Source: Natronomonas sp.
Lineage (GTDB): Archaea; Halobacteriota; Halobacteria; Halobacteriales; Haloarculaceae
Assembly: GCA_007135435.1 (NCBI GenBank)
Contig: SLIW01000219.1
Span: forward strand, 1 to 5,236
Direction: 5' to 3'
Length of the DNA stretch: 5,236 bases
The translations under genes were made by a program, and so were the position numbers. This document shows positions 1-4,808 of this stretch, one piece after another; the first letter of the stretch is position 1, and every line of letters starts with the position of its first letter. The notes beneath the pieces were generated by a model, which was not told the DNA's origin, searched no databases, and saw only the letters and a program-made list of their open reading frames with translations.

Positions 1-1
1 C

Positions 2-253
2 ACGTCCCCCGCCGAAACGGAGCTCATCAGGACCGGCGATGTCAACGCCGCCCTGGTCTCCCGGGCCAACGAGGCCGACCTCCTCGTGATGGGTGCGCCG
101 TCGCGTCCCGATCGGGTCCGCGAGTTCTTCGGCCAGACCACGGATTACGTCGCGGCCGAGACGACCAGCTCCGTGCTGGTCGTCAAGGATCCGGGTAAGC
201 AGGTCCCCTTCTCCCGACGGCTCTGGCGGCGGCTCCGCCGCCTCGAAGGATAG
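2..253 (+). CDS. Universal stress protein domain protein, C-terminal part (5' end outside the window)
   Basis: An open frame runs from the window edge to a TAG and gives 83 residues. The visible part matches the last half of a USP (UspA-like) alpha/beta domain. A helix-strand unit ends in LLVMGAP, followed by a glycine-containing loop (G-APSRPDRVREFF-G-Q-T, a gap of 12 residues between the two glycines) and a final strand SSVLVVKDP. This resembles the nucleotide-loop region G-x2-G-x9-G-(S/T) of the family, but the second glycine is Ser and the residue after the last glycine is Gln, so ATP binding is doubtful. After the domain comes a basic tail of about 20 residues with several Arg and Trp, similar in style to the Arg-rich tail of the tandem USP at 1219-2121. 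The protein could be a stand-alone tandem USP or the C-terminal extension of a transporter; the missing 5' part would decide. The gene converges with the USP at 284-736, leaving 30 bases between the stops. Confidence 0.85.
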   Translation, partial: TSPAETELIRTGDVNAALVSRANEADLLVMGAPSRPDRVREFFGQTTDYVAAETTSSVLVVKDPGKQVPFSRRLWRRLRRLEG

Positions 254-283
254 GAACCGCCAGACGGCGCACGCCAAGGGCGC

Positions 284-736
284 CTACGCGCTCCCATCAA
301 CCGCCGAATCGACACGTGGGAGCGCGATGACGGGACGGTCGGCCCTGGTGACGAGTTTCAGCGAGAGGTCCCCGGAGAGGAACTGCATGAGTCGGTTCCC
401 ACCGCGAGATCGGTAGGCGATGGCGCTCGCGTCGACCTCCTCGGCCGCCTCGAAGATGGCCCCGACGATATCCTTGGCGTACGCGGTATGCTCGTCCGCC
501 TCGGGAAACACCTCCCGAACGGCGGCGTACGACTCGTCGGCGAGCTCCTCGGAGTACTCGACGGGCGTCTTGTCCGGCGCTCCCATACCCTTCTCGACGA
601 CGTGGAGTGCCGTCACTCGTGCGGGTTCGTACGGTTCGAGTGCCCGCGCCGTCTTCAGCGCGTCGTCCTCCGTGGCGACCGGGACGATGACGTGGCCGAG
701 GAGTTCACGGTGGGCGGTCTCGTCGTCCTCGTGCAT
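284..736 (-). CDS. Single-domain universal stress protein (UspA family)
   Basis: This encodes 150 residues with one USP domain, a typical length for the family. The first strand is HVIVPVATEDDA (about residues 15-26), followed by a helix, a strand VTALHVVEKG (41-50), a variable acidic middle, a helix DIVGAIFEAAEEVDAS (89-104), a strand AIAYRS and the last strand RPVIALP (134-140). In the loop that holds the ATP phosphates in binding members, this protein has R111-G112-G113 and G122-D123. The usual Ser/Thr after the last glycine is Asp, so it may be a non-ATP-binding member. I chose the ATG at 736 because the domain starts 14 residues later; the frame stays open to 871, but that extension is Arg-rich, unlike this acidic protein, and unrelated to the family. 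The role is presumably a cytoplasmic stress or regulatory protein. The partner is unknown. Confidence 0.88.
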   Translation of the reverse strand: MHEDDETAHRELLGHVIVPVATEDDALKTARALEPYEPARVTALHVVEKGMGAPDKTPVEYSEELADESYAAVREVFPEADEHTAYAKDIVGAIFEAAEEVDASAIAYRSRGGNRLMQFLSGDLSLKLVTRADRPVIALPRVDSAVDGSA

Positions 737-949
737 ACAGGAGACGAGACCGCGAGCGCACAAAGTCGTTCTGTGGCTTCTTTCGGAGAGGAACCGCCTG
801 TGACGTCGAGCACTCGTCGCCTCACACCGACTCCACAGAGTATTCCACCTGTTTGCACGGCCTGGATCCACCCCCGATCAGGGGTCATCATCTCGGTCGT
901 CCGATGAAATCATCCCACCATCGATCCCGGCAATCGTCCACACACCGCC
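737..949. other. Intergenic stretch with no supported gene
   Basis: Neither strand shows an ORF with haloarchaeal codon bias or a recognisable domain here. Its GC content is somewhat lower than in the flanking genes. It should contain the upstream region of the 284-736 USP and, if real, of the 950-1222 ORF. Apart from the weak TATA-like site at 760-765 and a short imperfect palindrome around 871-884 (cccc-gatca-gggg), I see nothing in it. Confidence 0.5.
760..765 (-). promoter_or_regulatory. Weak TATA-like box for the 284-736 USP
   Basis: On the minus strand this reads CTTTGT, 24-29 bases upstream of the ATG at 736. That is the distance expected for a leaderless haloarchaeal transcript. The match to a TTTAWA-type box is poor, and no Shine-Dalgarno sequence precedes the start. 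Position, rather than sequence quality, is the main support. Confidence 0.25.
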
Positions 950-1222
950 ATGGGGAAACCGAGACACCGTGCCGAAAGGGCGAAGGTGATTGGGCTCCTC
1001 GGTCAAGCGGTCATGTCCGTCTTGGATCCGGACGGTGCGGAGACCTTCTCTGGGGCCGTCGCCCACCATACCACCACCTCATTGGTGTTCAGGACCCGAG
1101 ATAGCAACATGGGGCTCGACCTCGTCACGAGGAACGTCCGATCGAATCCAATCTCGGACGACGACGTCTCGGTCGTCGACGTCCCGGTCGTCGTCCTCCC
1201 AGACGACGGTGACGACGCATGA
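950..1222 (+). CDS. Hypothetical small protein, possibly a gene remnant, overlapping the tandem USP start
   Basis: A 90-residue frame starts at ATG 950 and ends in TGA at 1220-1222, sharing ATGA with the start of the next gene. I do not recognise the family. The first half is basic to neutral and uses codons that are rare in this region (aga, agg, aaa, ttg, tca). The last third is GC3-rich and highly acidic (SDDD..., ending LPDDGDDA). No TATA-like box or Shine-Dalgarno sequence is seen before 950, so the annotated start is uncertain; ATG 1014 or 1110 are alternatives. The ATGA overlap and the GGTGA inside its last codons suggest translational coupling to the USP, which favours a real reading frame at least at the 3' end. 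It could be the tail of a decayed upstream gene. With no recognised domain I assign no function. Confidence 0.35.
   Translation: MGKPRHRAERAKVIGLLGQAVMSVLDPDGAETFSGAVAHHTTTSLVFRTRDSNMGLDLVTRNVRSNPISDDDVSVVDVPVVVLPDDGDDA
1208..1212 (+). promoter_or_regulatory. Shine-Dalgarno site for the tandem USP
   Basis: GGTGA lies six bases before ATG 1219 and matches part of the GGAGGTGAT complement of the 3' end of haloarchaeal 16S rRNA. It supports ATG 1219 as an internal start on a longer transcript. This fits the absence of a TATA-like box about 26 bases upstream of 1219 and the ATGA overlap with the preceding ORF. Confidence 0.5.
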
Positions 1223-2121
1223 GTGACGCCGAGACCACCGCGCAAAACATCGACACCACCACCAGGGACGCCGACGTGGAAAGCGCCACCGAGACGGACG
1301 ATTTCGTCGTGCTGGTCCCGCTGGCGAACCCCGGTACGGAGACCCACCTCATCACGCTCGGCGCCGCGGTGGCCAACCAGCACGACGGGCGCGTCGTCGC
1401 GGTCACCATCGTGAAGGTCCCCGACCAGACGTCCCTCGAGGCGGCCCGCGAGCGGTTCGAGCTCCAGGAGTCGCGGGACCTCCTGGCCGGCGCCCGGAGA
1501 ACCGCGAGCGAGGTCGGCGCGGCGATCGAGACCCACACCGTCTTCTCGCACTACCTGTTCAAGGCGATCTTCGACGCCGCCCGGCGGTACGAGGCGGACG
1601 TCTGCGTCATGGGCTGGGGCGAGGGCCTCCCCGGTGTCGCCGGGCGACCGGAACCGCTCGTTGACGAGCTGGCTCACTCGCTGCCGTGTGACTTCCTCGT
1701 CTTCAAGGACCGCGGCTTCGACCTCTCGAAGGTGCTGCTCCCGACGACCGGTGGACCCCACACCGAGCTAGCGGCGGACGTCGCGCGGATCCTCCGGGCG
1801 GAGTTCGGCTCCGAGCTGACGTTGCTGCACGTCGCCGACGATGCCGAAGAGGGGAGCGCGTTCCTGGCGTCGTGGGCGGCAGACCACGGGCTCGCGGACG
1901 CGACCCAGCGGGTGGAGGTCTGGGACGTCGACGCCGCGATCGCGACCGTCGCCCGCGAACACACGCTGATCCTCATCGGGGCGACGGAGGCGGGCGTCCT
2001 CGCCCGGCTCGCTGGGAGATCGCTCACGATCGACGTTCTCCACGACGTCGACTGCTCGGTGCTCATCACCGAGCGGCGGTCGCGCCGGAGCCTGCTCGAA
2101 CGCCTCTTTCGCCTCCGATAG
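1219..2121 (+). CDS. Tandem two-domain universal stress protein
   Basis: This encodes 300 residues. Residues 1-28 are a Thr/Asp/Glu-rich leader. The first USP domain spans about 29-163, starting with the strand FVVLVPLANPGTE and ending DFLVFKD. The second spans about 170-285, with strands KVLLPTTGGP, ELTLLHVADD and LILIGATEAG, and a final DCSVLITE. The last 15 residues are Arg-rich (RRSRRSLLERLFRLR). The phosphate-loop region of domain 2 (G254-A-T-E, then G266-R-S) has lost the glycine that would precede Ser. Domain 1 has MGWGEG in place of the usual loop. Classical ATP binding is therefore uncertain in both halves. From memory, this two-domain layout resembles the C-terminal extensions of some haloarchaeal APC permeases, so a transport-regulating role is possible, but no membrane segment is present here. 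The GGTGA at 1208-1212 and the ATGA overlap support the start. Stop is TAG. Confidence 0.92.
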   Translation: MSDAETTAQNIDTTTRDADVESATETDDFVVLVPLANPGTETHLITLGAAVANQHDGRVVAVTIVKVPDQTSLEAARERFELQESRDLLAGARRTASEVGAAIETHTVFSHYLFKAIFDAARRYEADVCVMGWGEGLPGVAGRPEPLVDELAHSLPCDFLVFKDRGFDLSKVLLPTTGGPHTELAADVARILRAEFGSELTLLHVADDAEEGSAFLASWAADHGLADATQRVEVWDVDAAIATVAREHTLILIGATEAGVLARLAGRSLTIDVLHDVDCSVLITERRSRRSLLERLFRLR

Positions 2122-2315
2122 GACACGTCCAGACAACGCATGCACCCGAAGGTTCGCCCTCACGGGGCGGGGCGATCAAGCCGGGCAGACAGCCCCGATC
2201 GGGGGGTACCTGCGCGGCCACTGTAAGGCATTGAGACCGGCGTGGCCACGACAAGCGTTGGAGACCACCGCGGCCACGGACGACACCCAACTCACCACTG
2301 GCGTGGTCGGTTTCG
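2122..2315. other. Intergenic region with palindromes after the tandem USP
   Basis: No credible gene is seen; the frames that cross it have poor codon bias. It holds a short hairpin at 2155-2169 (cgccc, 5-base loop, gggcg), a perfect 12-base palindrome ccccgatcgggg at 2193-2204, a perfect 10-base palindrome cgtggccacg at 2241-2250, and the repeat described separately at 2216-2277. The first two could end transcription of the tandem USP gene, but no T-rich tract follows. The region probably also spans the deletion that removed the first domain of the broken paralogue downstream. Confidence 0.45.
2216..2277 (+). repeat. Diverged 28-base tandem repeat with GGCCAC cores
   Basis: GGCCAC occurs at 2216, 2244 and 2272, exactly 28 bases apart each time. 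The first two 28-base units agree at about 18 of 28 positions, sharing aag and a gagacc block. The third unit matches little beyond the core. The middle core lies inside the palindrome cgtggccacg. It may be an old duplication, a set of protein-binding sites, or chance in GC-rich DNA. Confidence 0.35.
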
Positions 2316-2827
2316 ATGCAGATGACTGTACCGTAGAGCGGCGGCCCGGACTCGGACCTCGCGGCGACGATCGCGCGGACGCTCCGCGACCAGCTCGACG
2401 CCTCGGTCACGCTCCTGCACGTCGCCGACGACAGGGAGCAGAGGCGCACGTCCCTGCGGTCGTGGGCGGCCGACCACGACCTCGCTGACGCGGAGCTCCG
2501 CGTCGTGACCGGTGACGTGCAGACCCGGATCGCCGAGGCCGTCGACGATGCCACGCTCTTGATCATCGGGGCGACGGAGCGGGGCGTGCTGTCCCGGATC
2601 GTCCCCGGATCCCTCGTGCTCGGCGTGCTCGAGGAGGTCGACTGCTCCGTGCGGCTGGCGGAGAAGCGCCACGAGCGCACCCTGCGCGAGCGGCTCTTCG
2701 GAACGAGTGTCTCCGCGGGTGCCACCGCCGAGACGGGAGTCACCACCGAGGCCTCGACCCCCGAGTCGAGGGCTCCGGCGAGGGGGACGAGGGCCACGTC
2801 GATGTGCCCGACGACGGAGACGAATAG
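2316..2827 (+). pseudogene. Broken paralogue of the tandem USP (second domain only, internal stop and frameshift)
   Basis: Translation in the third forward frame from about 2316 gives a full-length match to domain 2 of the 1219-2121 protein. Shared blocks are SGGPDSDLA, VTLLHVADD, SWAADHDLAD, LLIIGATERGVLSRI, DCSV and LRERLF. The frame is damaged twice. A TAG at 2334-2336 stands where the family has the residue before SGGP; TAC to TAG is the simplest origin. Near the run of five C at 2758-2762 the coding signal moves to the second frame, whose acidic tail (VEGSGEGDEGHVDVPDDGDE) ends in TAG at 2825-2827. Loss of one C would explain this. The first USP domain and a clear start are absent. The loop GATE...PGS keeps the Gly-Ser that the intact protein has lost. 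An internal GTG at 2505 could start a partial protein, but that frame runs into the antisense of the next gene. Sequencing error is an alternative for the frameshift. Confidence 0.82.
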
Positions 2828-2850
2828 CACGAGGGCGGACCGTCCTCGTG
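2828..2850. terminator. Inverted repeat between convergent genes, possible bidirectional terminator
   Basis: The 23 bases read cacgagg, then gcggaccgt, then cctcgtg: a 7-base perfect stem with a partly palindromic centre (cgg-a-ccg). It starts at the base right after the ancestral TAG of the broken USP and lies 56 bases beyond the stop of the minus-strand USP at 2906. Its place between two converging 3' ends fits a terminator or RNA 3'-end structure. No T-run follows, and most characterised haloarchaeal terminators are T-rich, so the function is inferred. Confidence 0.45.
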
Positions 2851-2905
2851 GATCGTCCCTCTCCACTCGACCACTGCTGCAGATTCGACGAATGAGGGAG
2901 ATCGT

Positions 2906-3325
2906 TCAGCGAACGACGGTCACCGGGACCGGCGACCGGCTGAAGACCCGCTGTGCCACGTTCCCGACCAAAAGCCGATCCCGTAACGACCCGCCGTGGG
3001 TGCCCATGACGACGGCGTCGTAGTCCCCGGCCCGGTCGAGGATGACCCGGGCCGGATGGCCGACCGCCTTCCGGGTCGTGATCTCGACGTCGTACTCGGC
3101 CGCGATCTCGCGTGCCCGTGTCAGCACCTCCCCGGCCGCTTCCTCGGCTGCCTCCTCGAGGTCGTCCGCGAGTGCGAGACCCGCCGCCCGCCCCATCATC
3201 GCCGAGGGTTCGCCGACGACGTGCAGGACAGTGATCTCCGCGTCTGGGTGGACCTCCAGGGCGTACCTGAGCGCTCGCTCCGCCATCGCCGAATCGTCCA
3301 TCGGGACGAGGACACGTGTGACCAT
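2906..3325 (-). CDS. Single-domain universal stress protein, ATP-binding type
   Basis: This encodes 139 residues, a full-length single USP domain. The first strand RVLVPMDDS (4-12) keeps the acidic residue that contacts adenine in ATP-binding members. The second strand is ITVLHVVGEP (31-40). A long acidic Glu/Ala-rich helix (53-77) is followed by VEITTRKAVGHPARVI, a strand AVVMGTHGG and the last strand VPVTVVR. The loop G108-T-H-G111, then nine residues, then G121-N-V, fits the G-x2-G-x9-G motif with Asn in place of Ser/Thr. ATP binding is therefore likely, unlike in the other USPs here. The ATG at 3325 sits directly before the first strand. The phosphate transporter gene ends 69 bases upstream on the same strand, so the two could share a transcript, but a TATA-like box at 3348-3354 suggests a leaderless promoter of its own. 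A cytoplasmic stress or transport-accessory role is plausible but not shown by the sequence. Confidence 0.93.
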   Translation of the reverse strand: MVTRVLVPMDDSAMAERALRYALEVHPDAEITVLHVVGEPSAMMGRAAGLALADDLEEAAEEAAGEVLTRAREIAAEYDVEITTRKAVGHPARVILDRAGDYDAVVMGTHGGSLRDRLLVGNVAQRVFSRSPVPVTVVR

Positions 3326-3347
3326 GGATACCGTACGCGCACGGCGA

Positions 3348-3354
3348 GGATAAG
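3348..3354 (-). promoter_or_regulatory. TATA-like box for the 2906-3325 USP
   Basis: The minus strand reads CTTATCC, centred 26 bases upstream of the ATG at 3325. This is the spacing expected for a leaderless haloarchaeal transcript starting at or next to the ATG. No Shine-Dalgarno sequence is visible in the last 15 bases. It stands out in an otherwise GC-rich 69-base gap. Confidence 0.5.
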
Positions 3355-3394
3355 CCGTACGGGGGTCGTGGGGTTTGGAACGACGTCAGGAGGT

Positions 3395-4564
3395 TCACCA
3401 GCCCACGAACGGGAATACGAGGAAGAACCCGTACGAGAGGGCCAGCGACATCGACGGACCGATGATCCACATCGAGAGGTACTTGGCGACGGCGTGCGGG
3501 TTGAACAGTGACCCGACGTTCTGGACCTCCGCTCGTTCCTCCTCGCCGATTCTCGTGATCTCGGTGTCGGGTTCGGCCTTCAGCGCCCCCATCGACAGCT
3601 CCGTATCGGTCTCGCCGCGGACGGCCTGCCGGGCCGTGATCGGACGGGTCGCCCGGCCCCAGCCGAGCCCCACGATCGTCATCACCGTCGCCATCACCAG
3701 GCTGATCGGGATCCCGATGTAGGAGAGCGCCGTCGTGATCGTCGCCGCGGTGAGCATCACGATCAGCGCGGCGAGCAGCGGGATGTCGCTGAGCTCGCCC
3801 CCGACGGACTCCATCGTCCGGCGGGCGATCGTGAACCCGCCGAAGCCGATGGCGAGCGTCGCGAGGACGATCGCGGTGTCCGGCGCAAGCGCGCCGTCGC
3901 TGACCAGCGGCGCGACGGCGTTCGGGACGTTGCTCGCCCCGGCGCTGAACGCCATGTAACACCCGATGACGAAGACCACCGCCGTGCTTACCACCTCCCG
4001 CCGCGTCGTGTTCGGACCGAGGCGGATCGTCGGTATCCGTCCGCCTCGCTCGACCGCCAGCAACGGCCCCTCCGAGGTGACGACCTGGAAGCGACGGTTG
4101 AGTTCGGGGTAGAAGTACCGACCGATGACGGCCCCGACCCAGAAACCGACGATCGGGGTGACGATCCACCAGGAGACGATCCGCCCGATCGTCTGGAAGT
4201 TCAGCGTTCCCGTCGCCAGCCCGAGCCCGGCGATCGCGCCGACAGTCGTCATCGAGGTCGGCACCGGGACGCCGAAGACGTTCGCGACGAGGATCCCGAG
4301 GCCGATGAACGCCAGCACGGCCACGCCCGCCTCCAGGGTGATCGGCGCGGTGATGATGTCGCCGGCGAGGGTGTCCATGACGTTCCGGCCCACCGTCCAG
4401 CCCCCGAGGAAGACGAAGAACGTCATCACAGCCGCCGCGGTCGTCTTCCTGATGAGTCCCGCGCCAACGGCCGGGCCCCACGCGATGCCCGTCGACGACC
4501 CGCCGATGTTGAAGCCGACGAAGATCGACGCGGCGACCCCCAGGAACAGGAGGGAGAAAGACAT
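3395..4564 (-). CDS. Inorganic phosphate transporter, PiT/PHO4 family
   Basis: This encodes 389 residues of an integral membrane protein expected to import phosphate by cation symport. It shows the two inverted repeats of PHO4 proteins. Repeat 1 has GFNIGGSSTGIAWGPAVGAG (17-36) and later VPVPTSMTTVGA (99-110). Repeat 2 has AFSAGASNVPNAVAPL (205-220) and GIPISLVMATVMTIVGLG (284-301). Hydrophobic stretches cover about 1-18, 44-58, 76-98, 104-120, 128-150, 192-207, 229-247, 262-300 and 367-388. Two hydrophilic loops lie at about 151-191 and 302-362; the second is acidic and ends near the last membrane segment. In most PiT proteins both repeats carry GANDVANA; here repeat 1 has Ser where the Asp is expected and repeat 2 has Asn, so ion coupling or specificity may differ. 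Start ATG 4564 sits 24 bases after a strong TATA box, consistent with a leaderless mRNA. An ATP-binding-type USP follows 69 bases downstream. No PhoU/DUF47 partner is visible in the window. Confidence 0.94.
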   Translation of the reverse strand: MSFSLLFLGVAASIFVGFNIGGSSTGIAWGPAVGAGLIRKTTAAAVMTFFVFLGGWTVGRNVMDTLAGDIITAPITLEAGVAVLAFIGLGILVANVFGVPVPTSMTTVGAIAGLGLATGTLNFQTIGRIVSWWIVTPIVGFWVGAVIGRYFYPELNRRFQVVTSEGPLLAVERGGRIPTIRLGPNTTRREVVSTAVVFVIGCYMAFSAGASNVPNAVAPLVSDGALAPDTAIVLATLAIGFGGFTIARRTMESVGGELSDIPLLAALIVMLTAATITTALSYIGIPISLVMATVMTIVGLGWGRATRPITARQAVRGETDTELSMGALKAEPDTEITRIGEEERAEVQNVGSLFNPHAVAKYLSMWIIGPSMSLALSYGFFLVFPFVGW

Positions 4565-4587
4565 ATGATGAGTATTGACCGAATATC

Positions 4588-4594
4588 TATAAAA
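4588..4594 (-). promoter_or_regulatory. TATA box of the phosphate transporter gene
   Basis: The minus strand reads TTTTATA, 24-30 bases upstream of ATG 4564. Both sequence and spacing fit a haloarchaeal leaderless promoter, and no Shine-Dalgarno sequence precedes the start. An 8-base palindrome ttccggaa at 4598-4605 lies just upstream of the box and could be a regulator or activator site. Confidence 0.7.
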
Positions 4595-4617
4595 TGGTTC
4601 CGGAAGGGAAACATGCC

Positions 4618-4627
4618 TTTTCTATAA
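4618..4627 (+). promoter_or_regulatory. Divergent TATA-like box for the 4647 ORF
   Basis: The plus strand reads TTTTCTATAA around here and is centred about 24-26 bases before ATG 4647, suiting a leaderless transcript. It shares TCTATAA with the plus-strand reading of the opposing PiT box, 35 bases away. It may drive the small ORF or a non-coding RNA. Confidence 0.45.
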
Positions 4628-4646
4628 GTTATACCTGGCATCTCCC

Positions 4647-4808
4647 ATGCATTCGTCGTCTGACTGGTTCAAGGCACTGTTCCACCACCGAGCGCGCCGT
4701 CTGTATCGCTGGCCGCTGGTTCCCGGTTACGAGGATCAATCGAAGTTTCACCGCATGATTTGGTCGTTGGTCGTGTCGACGTCTGAGAAACACTCTACGA
4801 AGCCCTGA
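4647..4808 (+). CDS. Small cationic hypothetical protein (53 residues)
   Basis: ATG 4647 to TGA 4806-4808 encodes 53 residues of a basic, aromatic-rich protein (for example WFKALFHHRARRLYRW at 7-22). I do not recognise it. Support comes mainly from the TATA-like box at the right distance for a leaderless mRNA, divergent from the phosphate transporter. A basic protein is unusual next to the acidic haloarchaeal proteins around it, which could mean a small DNA- or membrane-binding protein, a fragment of a mobile element gene, or a chance ORF. Its last 61 bases overlap the 77-residue ORF on the opposite strand, so both are unlikely to be ordinary genes. Confidence 0.35.
   Translation: MHSSSDWFKALFHHRARRLYRWPLVPGYEDQSKFHRMIWSLVVSTSEKHSTKP

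Noticed and set aside
266..284. A possible terminator hairpin (ggcgc ... gcgcc) between the first two USP genes
   Set aside because: It has only a 5-base stem with a 9-base loop in very GC-rich DNA and overlaps the stop of the minus gene. This is too weak to call.
737..871. An N-terminal extension of the 284-736 USP
   Set aside because: The added residues are Arg-rich and outside the USP domain, and the ATG at 736 directly precedes the domain with family-typical length.
1149..1215. Dense gacgac/gtcgtc direct and inverted repeats before the tandem USP
   Set aside because: They follow from runs of Asp and Val codons in the ORF's acidic tail, so no separate repeat element is needed.
1003..1761. 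A 252-residue minus-strand open frame opposite the tandem USP
   Set aside because: It is antisense to a well-supported gene, of low complexity, and has no domain or promoter.
2334..2336. TAG as a recoded (pyrrolysine) codon
   Set aside because: TAG ends three clear genes in this window (stops at 251-253, 284-286 and 2119-2121), and the same copy also has a frameshift and lacks its first domain, so decay is simpler.
2745..2775. Programmed frameshifting in the broken USP
   Set aside because: No slippery heptamer or downstream pseudoknot is evident, and an upstream stop already breaks the frame.
2505..3023. An intact 172-residue gene starting at GTG 2505
   Set aside because: It begins inside a USP domain, and after about 2760 the frame loses coding character and runs 118 bases antisense into the 2906-3325 USP gene.
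2292..4481. A 729-residue minus-strand open frame spanning the phosphate transporter, the USP and the broken USP
   Set aside because: It reads the transporter and USP genes in a wrong frame, is dominated by Arg, Gly and Asp, and shows no domain. Long shadow frames are common in GC-rich DNA.
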